Assembly: GCF_003122385.1 (NCBI RefSeq) | Contig: NZ_CP029255.1 | Span: forward strand, 682,001 to 746,000 | Direction of reading: 5' to 3' | Source of the DNA: Flavobacterium crocinum | Lineage (GTDB): Bacteria; Bacteroidota; Bacteroidia; Flavobacteriales; Flavobacteriaceae | DNA: 64,000 nt | Shown here: piece by piece, positions 15,690 through 25,147 of the stretch | Position numbering within the stretch: the first letter of the stretch is position 1 | Layout of the letters: every line of letters starts with the position of its first letter | Position numbers and translations under genes: made by a program | The notes under the pieces: generated by a model | The model's database searches: none | Told to the model about the DNA's origin: nothing | Seen by the model: only the letters and a program-made list of their open reading frames with translations

Positions 15690-16208
15690 TTATCCGATTT
15701 TTGAAATCTGCACATCCAATTGGAATTTACCTGCAGCTTCGTTTTCGTCGATTAACTCAAAAAGCTCTAAAGCTCTTCTTGCATTTTTCTCTTCTTCTCT
15801 CTGCTCAGCAACATACCACATCATAAAATCTTCTGTAGCATAATCATTTTCAGCTCTGCATTTTGCGATTACTTTATTGATTGCCTGAGTAACTGCAATT
15901 TCGTTTTGCAAAGCAATTTCGAATACTTCTTTCAAAGAAGCAAATTCTTGCTGCACTTCCGGAATAGATGGCGTAACTGCAATCCCTCCCATGTCTGTAA
16001 TATATTTGAAAACTTTTAGAAAATGCTCTCTTTCTTCTTCGGCTTGCTTGTACAAATAAGATGCTGTATTAGCATAACCATTTCTATCTAACCATGCAGC
16101 CATAGCTAAATATTTGTTAGAAGCGTCGCTTTCTAATTTTGCCTGTAAGTTCAATATATTTTCTACACCTTCAACTAATGAAGTACGTGTTCTTAGTAAA
16201 TCTTTCAT
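15690..16208 (-). CDS. Non-haem ferritin
   Basis: 172 residues forming a four-helix ferritin. The ferroxidase ligands are visible: a Glu in the first helix (LESDASNKYLAMAAW), the ExxH pair EEEREHFLK in the second helix, a Glu before TQAINKVI in the third, and EQREEEKNAR in the fourth. The length and the lack of a haem-binding Met point to bacterial ferritin (FtnA type) rather than bacterioferritin. It stores iron as a 24-mer in the cytoplasm. Monocistronic with a strong terminator. I saw no obvious iron-regulator site. Confidence 0.93.
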   Translation of the reverse strand: MKDLLRTRTSLVEGVENILNLQAKLESDASNKYLAMAAWLDRNGYANTASYLYKQAEEEREHFLKVFKYITDMGGIAVTPSIPEVQQEFASLKEVFEIALQNEIAVTQAINKVIAKCRAENDYATEDFMMWYVAEQREEEKNARRALELFELIDENEAAGKFQLDVQISKIG

Positions 16209-16297
16209 AACCTTTAATTTTTATAGGTGTAAAATTACTAAAATTAAAGGAGACAGCCCTAACTGCCTGAAAATTTGGATTTAATCTAAGTAAGAAT

Positions 16298-16651
16298 CTA
16301 AATAAGCTCTACGTTGGCAATATTGCAAAGCATAGAATGCAAATTGAGCGTAAATTTAGTTCCGTTTAATAAATCTCTAAGTTGCACGATTTCACAGATG
16401 GTAAGATTTCTGGAAAAATTTCTTTTGGTGGTTTCGATCAGCTGTGCATCTGACTGATCAGATAAGTCATAAAGCATATTCAAAATATCAACGCTATTCA
16501 CCTTTCTTTGAAAAATCAAAAAATCTTGAATCTTATAACTTGACACCGTATCAACAAAATTGATGATAATACTATTGGTCAAATCACATTGATAACTGTA
16601 TCCTTTTTCGGTTTCAAATAATACTTTGGTGGTCAAATCACTAACTAACAT
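16298..16651 (-). CDS. Small cytoplasmic protein, unknown
   Basis: 117 residues with no signal peptide or membrane segment. The sequence (a start MLVSDLTTKVLFETEKGYSY, then a helical middle and a CEIVQLRDLLNG turn) is not one I can assign to a family. It lies 89 bases upstream of ferritin on the same strand. A CAAAAATA at 16675-16682, read on the minus strand as TATTTTTG, is a plausible -7 box placed 23 bases before the ATG, which supports the gene being real. Confidence 0.65.
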   Translation of the reverse strand: MLVSDLTTKVLFETEKGYSYQCDLTNSIIINFVDTVSSYKIQDFLIFQRKVNSVDILNMLYDLSDQSDAQLIETTKRNFSRNLTICEIVQLRDLLNGTKFTLNLHSMLCNIANVELI

Positions 16652-16830
16652 TCTGATAAAATATGATAACGGTGCAAAAATATATAATTTAAAGTAATTA
16701 AACGCATAATTAAGACTAATTTAAAATAACAAAATTTGTTAATATTTTTAAAGACAGCCAAAACACACTAAAAATTGTAACATTCTAAAGATTCTTCAGT
16801 CTAATTTTAAAAACAAATAACTAAGAAATT

Positions 16831-17634
16831 ATGCAAGCCCACGAAATAGATTATCAGATTTTTGGAGAAGAAATGCAGTATGTGGAGATTGAACTGGATC
16901 CGCAGGAAATTGTTATTGCCGAAGCAGGCAGTTTTATGATGATGGAAAACAACATCCAGATGGAAACCATTTTTGGAGATGGTTCTCAACAACAAGGTTC
17001 AGGCTTATTTGGCAAACTTTTAAGCGCAGGAAAAAGAGTGCTTACCGGCGAAAGTTTGTTTATGACGGCTTTTTTAAACCAAGGAAACAGTAAAAGTAAA
17101 GTCTCATTCGCATCGCCTTATCCTGGAAAAATTCTTCCAATTGATTTAACAGAATTTCAGGGGAAATTTATCTGCCAGAAAAGTTCTTTTTTATGTGCAG
17201 CCAAAGGTGTTTCTGTTGGAATAGAATTTTCTCAAAAACTGGGACGCGGTTTATTTGGCGGTGAAGGTTTCATTATGCAGAAAATCGAAGGAGACGGAAT
17301 GGCATTTGTACATTCCGGAGGAACAATGGCTAAAAAAGTATTAGGTCATGGAGAAGTTCTAAAAGTAGATACGGGATGTATTATTGGTTTTACCAAAGAT
17401 GTTGATTACGATATTGAATTTATCGGCGGAATTAAGAATTCGATTTTTGGAGGCGAAGGTTTATTTTATGCGACTTTAAAAGGTCCGGGGACGGTTTACG
17501 TACAGTCACTTCCATTTTCAAGATTAGCTGACCGAATTATCGCATCGGCACCAAGATCCGGAGGCAACAGCCGTGATGAGGGAAGTCTTCTTGGTGGATT
17601 AGGAAATCTTTTAGACGGCGATAACCGATTTTAA
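16831..17634 (+). CDS. AIM24 / TIGR00266-family protein
   Basis: 267 residues, glycine-rich and mostly beta. Features shared with the AIM24 family are the start YQIFGEEMQYVEIELDPQEI, the EAGSFMMM segment, repeated glycine turns (GLFGGEGFIMQKIEGDG and IFGGEGLFYATLKGPG), and a C-terminal QSLPFSRLADRI. The C-terminal tail is rich in Gly and Ser. Members are conserved from bacteria to mitochondria (Aim24), but a biochemical function for the bacterial proteins is not established. No signal peptide, so cytoplasmic. Monocistronic. Confidence 0.88.
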   Translation: MQAHEIDYQIFGEEMQYVEIELDPQEIVIAEAGSFMMMENNIQMETIFGDGSQQQGSGLFGKLLSAGKRVLTGESLFMTAFLNQGNSKSKVSFASPYPGKILPIDLTEFQGKFICQKSSFLCAAKGVSVGIEFSQKLGRGLFGGEGFIMQKIEGDGMAFVHSGGTMAKKVLGHGEVLKVDTGCIIGFTKDVDYDIEFIGGIKNSIFGGEGLFYATLKGPGTVYVQSLPFSRLADRIIASAPRSGGNSRDEGSLLGGLGNLLDGDNRF

Positions 17635-17641
17635 TTTATAG

Positions 17642-17676
17642 AATGGCTTACATCCTACTGTAAGCCATTTTTTTTT
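17642..17676 (+). terminator. Rho-independent terminator after the AIM24-like gene
   Basis: Stem AATGGCTTAC / GTAAGCCATT, 8-base loop and a T run, 7 bases after the stop codon. Confidence 0.88.
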
Positions 17677-17813
17677 AGCCACGAATTACACTAATTGCAT
17701 CAATTGTCACTACTTCCTTTGTCTTTTTAATTTCACTAATAACTTACTTTATAAATTTTTGATTTTCTGTTTTTATATCTTGACGATTATGTCAACTACA
17801 GCGCAATCTATAT

Positions 17814-17842
17814 AAAAAAAGGGCAGTTCTTTCGAACTGCCC
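17814..17842 (-). terminator. Rho-independent terminator after susD
   Basis: Stem GGGCAGTTC / GAACTGCCC with a 4-base loop. The A run at 17814-17820 becomes the T run on the minus strand. It lies 28 bases beyond the susD-like stop. Confidence 0.88.
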
Positions 17843-17869
17843 ATCCCTAACACCTAACCAAAAGTGCAC

Positions 17870-19726
17870 TTAATATCCATTATTCCCAAATTCTTTGGCA
17901 TTTGAAATGGCGTCCAAAAATGACCTCGGAATTGGTCTAACGATATGTTTTCCATCAACAAAATTTGTCCCAGCAATTGGATTAGTCTGATCTAAATAGG
18001 TTTTGTTTAACTTTCCTGTACGTTTCAAATCAATCCATCTTGTATGTTCGCCCGATAATTCTCTTGCTCTTTCTTTTAAAATAAAATCAATATTCATCTG
18101 ACCGCTTGACACCAACATTTCATTTTCTCTAGATGTCAAAGCGGCTCTTTTTCTTAGAGTATTTAAATAAGTCGAGGCTTTACTTTGATCACTATTTAAA
18201 ATAGCGGCTTCTGCTGCAATCAAATACACTTCGCCCAAACGGATTATTGGAATATCTCCTAACCAATATTGATTACTTTGACAGTACAACGCCGCAGAGA
18301 ATTTTCGCATTGCCGGGAAAATATTAATCAAATTTGGGTCATTTGGATACATTGCCGGATCTTTGTATTTATTGGTTCCAGGCTCAAAGATATCGCTAGG
18401 ATCAGCAACTAAAACAGGCATTTTACTTTTAACCACAGGATCGATATTCCAATTTGGAGTAAAAACAGCCAACCCTTCATCATTATTCATATTAATTTGT
18501 TCTTCTATTCTTTGAGAATAAAAATTAACCGATGGAACTGCCTGTGCTAAAGTATTTTTAATGGTATAACCTACTACCGAAGGATCTTTTTTGTAAGCAG
18601 TCGCCATTGTTTGTGTAATCGTTTTATTAGCTGCTGCATAAAATTTAAAAGTGAATGTTTCTGCAAAACGAGTATCTGCTGGTGATGGCACAGGAGAAAA
18701 CACTTCTGTCAACAAATATTTACTTGGTCTTAGCATACGGCTGTTGGCACGTCCGTATAAAATACTGGTTGCTCCAGCTCCCCATTCGGCTCCTCTTGTT
18801 GCTAAATCCGGCAAATAATATTGTCTTGTTCTTCCTCTGTTATAGCCCTCAGGATTAAGTCCGCCTGGATCAATTCCTTGTGTAAACAAAAATTCTGTAT
18901 TTTTCTTGTTATTGTTGCCGTCCCACAATTTGCTAAATCCTGATTTAGTATTATCACTTAAATACAAAGCGGTATTGTATTTTGCGGCGTTATTGATTAA
19001 TTCTTCAGCAGTATCCAAAGCTAATTTTGCATATTCTGAAACATCTCCTAATCTTGTTCTTTGTAAATATACTTTCGCCAACAAACCATAAGCTGCTTTT
19101 TTAGCTACTCTTCCCTGCAAAGTTTGCTGTACCGGAAGATGTGCACAAGCAAATTTTAAATCTTCAATAATTAAATCGTAGAATTCTTTTTCAGAACTGC
19201 GAACAGGTGCATTATCTGCTCCTTCAATAATAGAAGATTTTGTTCTTAAAACCACGCCTCCAAATTGCTCTACTAATATGAAATTACTAAAAGCTCTTAG
19301 AAAATAAGCTTCGGCTAATTTGGCATTTAATTCCTCTGTAGAAGAATAGCCATTAACATCTTTTGAATAATAAATTGCCGTGTTGCAAAGATTTATAGTA
19401 GTGTAAGCTGTTCCCCAAATTACTTTGATATTTCCATCGTCCGGATTTAATTGACTGGTATATTGAGTATAACCAATTCCACTAGTACCTACATTTTCCC
19501 AGGAATCTGTCCCGGCTTCTGTCGGTGCTATATAATCTACCTTTCCGTGAAGAAAATAAAGATTCTCGTAGCAGCTGTTAATTAACCCTTCAAATCCCGG
19601 CCTTTCACTATAGGATTTATCCAAAGAAACAGTGGTAAGATTTTTTTCGTCTAAACTGCAGGATTGCAAACCAACCATAAAAGACATTAAGACAATTACT
19701 GATTTTATATTGATATACTTTTTCAT
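17870..19726 (-). CDS. SusD/RagB-family nutrient-binding lipoprotein
   Basis: 618 residues from the ATG at 19726. A longer frame (to 19795) would place 23 extra residues before the signal peptide and overlap susC. The signal ends in the lipobox LQSC, followed by SLDE, a Bacteroidetes surface-export signal. TPR-like helices carry the family pattern (LAEAYFLRAFSNFILVEQFGG, AAKAAYGLLAKVYLQ). The C-terminal RARELSGEHTRWIDLKRTGK is the usual SusD_RagB end signature. The lipoprotein lids the SusC-like transporter and captures substrate. It starts 5 bases after the susC stop. The substrate is unknown because no glycosidase or protease gene is linked. Confidence 0.95.
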   Translation of the reverse strand: MKKYINIKSVIVLMSFMVGLQSCSLDEKNLTTVSLDKSYSERPGFEGLINSCYENLYFLHGKVDYIAPTEAGTDSWENVGTSGIGYTQYTSQLNPDDGNIKVIWGTAYTTINLCNTAIYYSKDVNGYSSTEELNAKLAEAYFLRAFSNFILVEQFGGVVLRTKSSIIEGADNAPVRSSEKEFYDLIIEDLKFACAHLPVQQTLQGRVAKKAAYGLLAKVYLQRTRLGDVSEYAKLALDTAEELINNAAKYNTALYLSDNTKSGFSKLWDGNNNKKNTEFLFTQGIDPGGLNPEGYNRGRTRQYYLPDLATRGAEWGAGATSILYGRANSRMLRPSKYLLTEVFSPVPSPADTRFAETFTFKFYAAANKTITQTMATAYKKDPSVVGYTIKNTLAQAVPSVNFYSQRIEEQINMNNDEGLAVFTPNWNIDPVVKSKMPVLVADPSDIFEPGTNKYKDPAMYPNDPNLINIFPAMRKFSAALYCQSNQYWLGDIPIIRLGEVYLIAAEAAILNSDQSKASTYLNTLRKRAALTSRENEMLVSSGQMNIDFILKERARELSGEHTRWIDLKRTGKLNKTYLDQTNPIAGTNFVDGKHIVRPIPRSFLDAISNAKEFGNNGY

Positions 19727-19730
19727 AACA

Positions 19731-22700
19731 TTATAATGATAAATTAAGACCAAAAACAACTTGTTTAAATAATGGGAACGAATCTGACCCTCCACTTTCC
19801 GGATCTACATTTTTCAACAAATGGCTTCGGCTAAAAACAAAAGGATTATAAGACGTTGCATAAAGTCTCATTGAACTTATTCCTGTTCTTTTAAGGAAAT
19901 CTTGCGGCATCGAATATCCCAAAGTAATATTTTTGATTTTGATGTAAGAAGCATCTACAAGCTCCAATGATGATTGAAATTGCGTATTAAAACTACCGCC
20001 CGGTCTAGGAAAATCGTTTGTCGGATTGTCTTGTGTCCAATAACTATAGGTTTCCGGCTGTGCTTCTTTGTTCCAATAACCAAGAACCTGAGCACGCATC
20101 ATACCACCATATCTTCCATTTACAAATACCGTACAATCAAAATTCTTGTATTTGAATGTATTTTGGAAACCAAAGAAATAATCCGGAACATTGTTTCCTA
20201 CGATCATTCTGTCTTTTGTAGAATAAACGTGTACTCCATTATCTGATACTCCGTTGGCATCAACTTGCGGCACTGTTTGTAATTTTATATCACCCGGTTT
20301 AGCACCGTATAAAGCCGCTTCGGTTTCTTGTCCCAATTGCCAGATTCCTATTTTTTTATAATCATAAAATACACCTCCCGCTGCTGGAGTCTGCCCAATG
20401 AAAAGACCTTCTGAAATTAATTCGGCAACCGTTAAATTTCCTAAATCAATATTGGTCAGCTTTTCGGTAGCGTGTGTGTAAGTAAATGATGTATTCCATT
20501 TGAAGTTTTCAGTATCAATATTTTTAGTATTAATAGAAAGCTCAAAACCTCTGTTCTGAGAAGTTGCAATATTCGAAGTCTTTTTATAAGGTGTTTTAGC
20601 ATCATATCCTCCTGAACTGGTTGGCAGACGACGATCCCATAAAATACCATCTGTATTTGTCCAATAGTATTCTGCTACAAGATCTATTCTGTTTTTTAAT
20701 ACCGAAACATCCAAACCTAAGTTCGTATTTGTCGAACGTTCCCAAGTTAAATCCGGGTTTGAAATATGCTCTGTAGGCACATACATTGGCAAAGCTGTAC
20801 TGCCACCAAGAGAAAGACTGCTTGTTTTAGTTGCAGTTCTGGTCAAACTAGAATACGGATCAATATTTGCCGATCCTGAAATACCGTAACCTAATCGTAA
20901 TTTCAGGTTATTCAACCAAGAACTTGTTCCCTGCATAAAGCTTTCATCGCTGATACGCCAAGCCAATGAAGCAGATGGAAAAGAGGCCCATTTATTGCCT
21001 TCGGCTAACGGAGAAACTCCGTCCCATCTATTCGTTAGCTGAAACAAATATTTGCCTTTAAAACTATAATTAAAACGACCGGCAAATGACATTCTGTTAA
21101 ACTGACTGTAAGTATTCATTCTCGTAGTAAGATTTTTAACCGCTCCCATATTATAAAACTGGAAATCGTCATAATCGATACCATTACCGCCCATGTAAGT
21201 TCCTTCTGATCTGCTGTCGGCCCACGAAGTAATTCCTGTCAAACCAAAGTCGTGATCTTTACCAAGTTTAAAATTATAATTCAGGATGTTTTCCCAGATA
21301 TAACTGTACCCCAAAGTCATATTATAAGTCGCCTCACTTGCTGTTCTTCCTTCGGACAATAAATTGTATGAATTCTTATTCTGGAAAGTTCCCGCTCTCC
21401 CTCCTGAAAATCTAGTTCCTAGATTAGATCTTAACTTCAGGTTTTTAGAAAATTCAAATTCCATATAAGGATTGAACTGTACATTATAACTTAAAGATTC
21501 ATTAGCAAAAGCGCCCGGATAATTATTCGCCAAAATGCTAATGTTGTTAGGATCTCCTTCTATTGGATAAAGATTCACAACACCATTTTCATCAAATGGC
21601 ACTCCTAAAGGATAAACGCTGTAAGCCTTATTAATTCTACTGTTTGTTGTGCTGTTTTTACGATAGTTTAAAATCAGTTGAAAACCTGTTTTAAATTTAT
21701 CACTGAATTTAATATCAACTCCTCCTCTTGAATTAAAACTGTTTACTTTATCATTTTGATAGATTCCTTCTTCACCAACATATCCCAAAGAAAAATAACC
21801 CTGTACCTTTTCAGATCCGCCTCTCATAAAAAGATTATGATTTTGTTGCGTTCCTACCTGCAAAGTTTCATCAATCCAGTTTACATACTGTCCGTTTTCG
21901 ATTGCTGCAATGGCAGATGCGTTTAGACCTAAATCGGTTAAACTTGTAGCTTGATAACCATTATCTAAATAAAATCGGTCGCGTTTGTAACTTAACCACT
22001 TATCACCTGTAAGTGGCGCCGGGAAAGAAGAGAAACCATTTAATCCAAAATAGCTGTTAACATCTATTTGTGTTTTTCCAGCTTTTGCTTTTTTAGTGGT
22101 AACAATAATAACTCCATTCGCTCCCGAAGAACCATATATTGCTGTTGACGAAGCGTCTTTTAAAACATCAATACTTTCAATATCATTCGGATTCAAATTA
22201 TCAATACTTGAAGGAATTCCATCCACAATATATAACGGATCCTGACTAGCCGTTAAAGATCGGTTTCCTCTTAATAATACTTTTGGAGAAGTTCCTGCTT
22301 TTCCAGATCCACGCTGAATATCCAAACCTGAAACTCTTCCCTGAAGTGCTTCCATCGGACTTAAAACCGGACTCAAAACAATATCCGTTGATTTAACCGT
22401 TGCTACAGCGCCTGTCAAATCTTTTTTCTTTACAGCTCCGTAACCCACAATTACAACTTCATTTAATGCCGAATTTTGCTCGTTTAAAATCACACTCAAA
22501 GATTTACTTTGACCGACAGTTACTTCCTTATTCTCAAATCCTATAAAAGAAAAAACTAAAACACTATTGGTTCCGTTTACACGAATTGTAAACTTTCCGT
22601 CTAAATCAGTTGATACTCCATTTTTAGTTCCTTTTTCATTAACATTCGCACCCGGTATTGGCAGATTTCTGGAGTCGGTTACAACTCCTGTGATTTCAAT

Positions 22701-23117
22701 TCCTTGTTCAACTACAATATTCGGAAACGCACTTTTCTCTGGTAGATTTACCTTCTTTTTTTTCTTTACCAATATAATCTGGCGATCGGCTACACTATAA
22801 GAAATGTCAGTATCTTTAAATACTTCTTCTAATATCGCATCGATTTTCTGCTTCTTAACATTAAGGGTAATCTTTCTGTTCAAGTCAATTATACTGCTTT
22901 CAAAAAGAAATCTGTATTCTGAAACAGACTCGATTTTATTAAACAGCTTCTCAACTGAAGTATTTTTTACATCTAATGTCAGCTTTGTATTTTGTGAATA
23001 GACGCTCGCTTGAATTCTCATCAACGAAAGCATCAATAATAGTGTGGTTAGTTTCATTCTTAGGCTGATTACAGGCAAATAAGGACTGAGCCAATTCCTT
23101 TTAATTATTTTTTTCAT
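19731..23117 (-). CDS. SusC/RagA-family TonB-dependent transporter with signalling (STN) domain
   Basis: 1128 residues. After the signal peptide there is an STN domain (about 48-125: LTLDVKNTSVEKLFNKIESV ... SYSVADRQIILVKK), which interacts with FecR-type anti-sigma factors. Next come a carboxypeptidase-D-like beta domain (about 140-215: VVTDSRNLPIPGANVNEKGT), the TonB-plug with SusC signatures (EVVIVGYGAVKKKDLTGAVA, LYIVDGIPSSIDNLNPNDIE, DASSTAIYGSSGANGVI), and the outer-membrane barrel ending in FGLNLSL. The adjacent fecR and divergent ECF sigma gene match the STN domain, so the transporter probably senses its own substrate. Ligand unknown. Confidence 0.96.
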   Translation of the reverse strand: MKKIIKRNWLSPYLPVISLRMKLTTLLLMLSLMRIQASVYSQNTKLTLDVKNTSVEKLFNKIESVSEYRFLFESSIIDLNRKITLNVKKQKIDAILEEVFKDTDISYSVADRQIILVKKKKKVNLPEKSAFPNIVVEQGIEITGVVTDSRNLPIPGANVNEKGTKNGVSTDLDGKFTIRVNGTNSVLVFSFIGFENKEVTVGQSKSLSVILNEQNSALNEVVIVGYGAVKKKDLTGAVATVKSTDIVLSPVLSPMEALQGRVSGLDIQRGSGKAGTSPKVLLRGNRSLTASQDPLYIVDGIPSSIDNLNPNDIESIDVLKDASSTAIYGSSGANGVIIVTTKKAKAGKTQIDVNSYFGLNGFSSFPAPLTGDKWLSYKRDRFYLDNGYQATSLTDLGLNASAIAAIENGQYVNWIDETLQVGTQQNHNLFMRGGSEKVQGYFSLGYVGEEGIYQNDKVNSFNSRGGVDIKFSDKFKTGFQLILNYRKNSTTNSRINKAYSVYPLGVPFDENGVVNLYPIEGDPNNISILANNYPGAFANESLSYNVQFNPYMEFEFSKNLKLRSNLGTRFSGGRAGTFQNKNSYNLLSEGRTASEATYNMTLGYSYIWENILNYNFKLGKDHDFGLTGITSWADSRSEGTYMGGNGIDYDDFQFYNMGAVKNLTTRMNTYSQFNRMSFAGRFNYSFKGKYLFQLTNRWDGVSPLAEGNKWASFPSASLAWRISDESFMQGTSSWLNNLKLRLGYGISGSANIDPYSSLTRTATKTSSLSLGGSTALPMYVPTEHISNPDLTWERSTNTNLGLDVSVLKNRIDLVAEYYWTNTDGILWDRRLPTSSGGYDAKTPYKKTSNIATSQNRGFELSINTKNIDTENFKWNTSFTYTHATEKLTNIDLGNLTVAELISEGLFIGQTPAAGGVFYDYKKIGIWQLGQETEAALYGAKPGDIKLQTVPQVDANGVSDNGVHVYSTKDRMIVGNNVPDYFFGFQNTFKYKNFDCTVFVNGRYGGMMRAQVLGYWNKEAQPETYSYWTQDNPTNDFPRPGGSFNTQFQSSLELVDASYIKIKNITLGYSMPQDFLKRTGISSMRLYATSYNPFVFSRSHLLKNVDPESGGSDSFPLFKQVVFGLNLSL

Positions 23118-23174
23118 AATTTTGGATTGATTTTAAATGATTTAATCTCGATACATCGTTTGAAATACATTACT

Positions 23175-23207
23175 AAATCGGAAAATACTGGTACTATTTT
23201 CCGATTT
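23175..23207 (-). promoter_or_regulatory. Hairpin between fecR and susC
   Basis: A perfect 13-bp inverted repeat (AAATCGGAAAATA / TATTTTCCGATTT) with a 7-base loop lies in the 161-base gap between fecR and susC. No T run follows it on the minus strand, so it is not a normal terminator. It may be a processing or attenuation element, or an operator. Confidence 0.5.
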
Positions 23208-23278
23208 TACTTCTTGTATTTCTTTAAAAAAATTAGATCCTCTTCATACGTTTTGGTTTTTGGTTGGTTAGTAAATAG

Positions 23279-24412
23279 TTAGTTTATTTTTATAAGTTCC
23301 CCTTCTTTTTTATAAGTGAACCCCATTATTTTACTCATCGTTTCTAACACCTTATCGATACTTTCAATATTTTTATTGAAGCTGGCATTAAATTTTTTAT
23401 CTAAAATATCTTCTCTGTTATTTTCAATCTTTACATTGTAGGTTCGTTCTAGCTTGATAACGATGTCTTTGAAAGCTGTTTTTCTAAAAACAATTTCGCC
23501 ATTAATCCATTCTGTGTAAAAACGAGTATCTACTTTTTCGACAGCGATTTCTGTTTCTTCCTTATTCCAAGATCCTTTTTCGCTTGGTTCAAGTATTGCT
23601 TTTTTATTGTTTTTATCGGATAAACTAACTGAACCTTCTACTAATACTGTATTAATATCTTGGTCTTCTTTGTAAGAACTCACATTAAATTTTGTTCCCA
23701 AAACCTTCACATCAACACCTCTAGTTTTTACAATAAACGGATGCGCTTTATCTTTTGCCACATCAAAAAAAGCCTCTCCTTCTAAAACCACTTCTCTGTT
23801 ATGCCCTTTAATAAACTGGACTGGATATTTTAAAGAAGAACCTGCATTCATATTTACAGAAGTTCCATCTGACAATTTTATTTTAAAGGTTTTACCATAA
23901 GGAATTCTAATTTCATTGTAAACCAATTTGTTTATCGCTTTATCCGAACGATAGTTAATTTCATTTTCTTTCTGAGAAGCCAATACTTCTCCGTTTTTCT
24001 TAATAATTTGTTGTTCTCCGTTAGGATTTAAAACCTGAATATCTCCATTTTCCAAAACCAACTGAATGGCATCTGAAGGAATCTCTGGTCTGGATTGTTT
24101 ACCAGTTTTATATTGAATAAGATAAACCAGACCTAAAAGACAAACAAAGATTGCCGCGTATTGAAAAATTTTCCTCCAGTTAATTACAATTGTCTTTTTA
24201 TCTGCATTTAATTTTTCTTCTAGTTCTTCCCAGTTTTTATCAGTATCTATCGATTCTGCATAGGATAATGCTTCTTCCAGCAAACCATTAGTTTGAAGGT
24301 TTTTTATTAAATCCTGTTCTTCAGGAGATAAAGACGCTATTGTAGTAGCATCCATATTTCCTTTGGAATTTATTTCCCTTAGGATATTAATCAATTTTGA
24401 ATTTGGAGTCAT
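23279..24412 (-). CDS. FecR-family anti-sigma factor
   Basis: 377 residues. The cytoplasmic N-terminal ~85 residues would bind the sigma factor. One membrane helix follows (IFQYAAIFVCLLGLVYLIQY, about 85-105). Then comes the periplasmic FecR domain with its hallmark ELRIPYG-like segment (NEIRIPYGKTFKIKLSDGTS and VNMNAGSSLKYP), the GEAFFDVAKDKAHPFIVKT segment and VKVLGTKFNVSSY. The C-terminal DUF4974-type domain (about 305-377) starts at IVFRKTAFKDIVIKLERTY. It holds the ECF sigma factor inactive until the STN domain of the transporter signals. It is upstream of susC and divergent from the sigma gene. Confidence 0.95.
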   Translation of the reverse strand: MTPNSKLINILREINSKGNMDATTIASLSPEEQDLIKNLQTNGLLEEALSYAESIDTDKNWEELEEKLNADKKTIVINWRKIFQYAAIFVCLLGLVYLIQYKTGKQSRPEIPSDAIQLVLENGDIQVLNPNGEQQIIKKNGEVLASQKENEINYRSDKAINKLVYNEIRIPYGKTFKIKLSDGTSVNMNAGSSLKYPVQFIKGHNREVVLEGEAFFDVAKDKAHPFIVKTRGVDVKVLGTKFNVSSYKEDQDINTVLVEGSVSLSDKNNKKAILEPSEKGSWNKEETEIAVEKVDTRFYTEWINGEIVFRKTAFKDIVIKLERTYNVKIENNREDILDKKFNASFNKNIESIDKVLETMSKIMGFTYKKEGELIKIN

Positions 24413-24536
24413 TTGTTTTTTATATAGTGTTTCTTATATGTTCTAAAAAAATATTTTTAGGGTGACAACAAATCAATATTTTTTGATTTTTTTTACACAT
24501 TACAAAAAAAAACTAACTTTTTATTTTACATTTGAC

Positions 24537-24544
24537 ACAATGTA
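24537..24544 (+). promoter_or_regulatory. -7 box of the ECF sigma gene
   Basis: TACATTTG matches the Bacteroidetes -7 consensus TAnnTTTG and lies 33 bases before the ATG at 24577. No clear -33 TTG is seen at the right distance. Confidence 0.45.
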
Positions 24545-24576
24545 ATCCATTACAAACGAATAAATGACATTTGGAG

Positions 24577-25119
24577 ATGCTGAATTATAAAGATTTTAAA
24601 GTATTTGAAACCTTATACAAAGAACACTTTGTCTTTTTTTCATTGGTTTCTTTTAATATTGTAAAGGACAAAGATGTAGCAAAAGATATTGTTCAGGATT
24701 TTTTCACCTATTTATGGGAAAAAGAAGAAACTCTAAACTTCAATATTTCTTTTAAAGCCTATGGAACAAAAGCTATCAAAAATTTAAGCCTTCAGCATTT
24801 AGAAAAAAACAAAACAATCAGCATTCAAGACAAAAAAATAGCTTTTCCAAAATCTGAAGAACAAACTGTTTTTGAAAATACAGAAGAAAACCAAAAACCT
24901 AAAATTCAAACCTTAGTCGAGAAAATTCCTCAGGCCAGAAGAGAAATCTTTATGTCGCATGTTGTCGAAGGATTGAGTTATGCAGAAATTGCAGAAGACC
25001 ACAATATCTCCATCAATACTGTAAAAACACAAATGAAAAGAGCTTATGCTTCTTTAAGAGAATCTCAAAATCTCTCTCAGTTAAAATTTATTCTGTATTT
25101 CTTATGGCTAATAAAATAG
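24577..25119 (+). CDS. ECF RNA polymerase sigma factor (FecI-like, Bacteroidetes expansion family)
   Basis: 180 residues from the ATG at 24577; a TTG two codons upstream is the alternative. Region 2 is recognisable as FETLYKEHFVFFSLVSF followed by KDVAKDIVQDFFTYLWEK. Region 4 has the HTH GLSYAEIAEDHNISINTVKTQ with RAYASLRE after it. There is no anti-sigma domain. It directs transcription of the linked uptake locus when released by FecR. The gene is divergent from fecR, separated by about 165 bases, rather than being the first gene of the same operon, which is the more usual order. Confidence 0.93.
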   Translation: MLNYKDFKVFETLYKEHFVFFSLVSFNIVKDKDVAKDIVQDFFTYLWEKEETLNFNISFKAYGTKAIKNLSLQHLEKNKTISIQDKKIAFPKSEEQTVFENTEENQKPKIQTLVEKIPQARREIFMSHVVEGLSYAEIAEDHNISINTVKTQMKRAYASLRESQNLSQLKFILYFLWLIK

Positions 25120-25121
25120 CG

Positions 25122-25129
25122 TATTTTTG
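25122..25129 (+). promoter_or_regulatory. -7 box for the hydrolase gene
   Basis: TATTTTTG fits TAnnTTTG and lies just after the sigma stop, 18 bases before a TTG start codon at 25148. It overlaps an earlier possible TTG start (25127), which makes the later start the better choice. Confidence 0.45.
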
Positions 25130-25147
25130 CTATTTAAAATATCCGTT

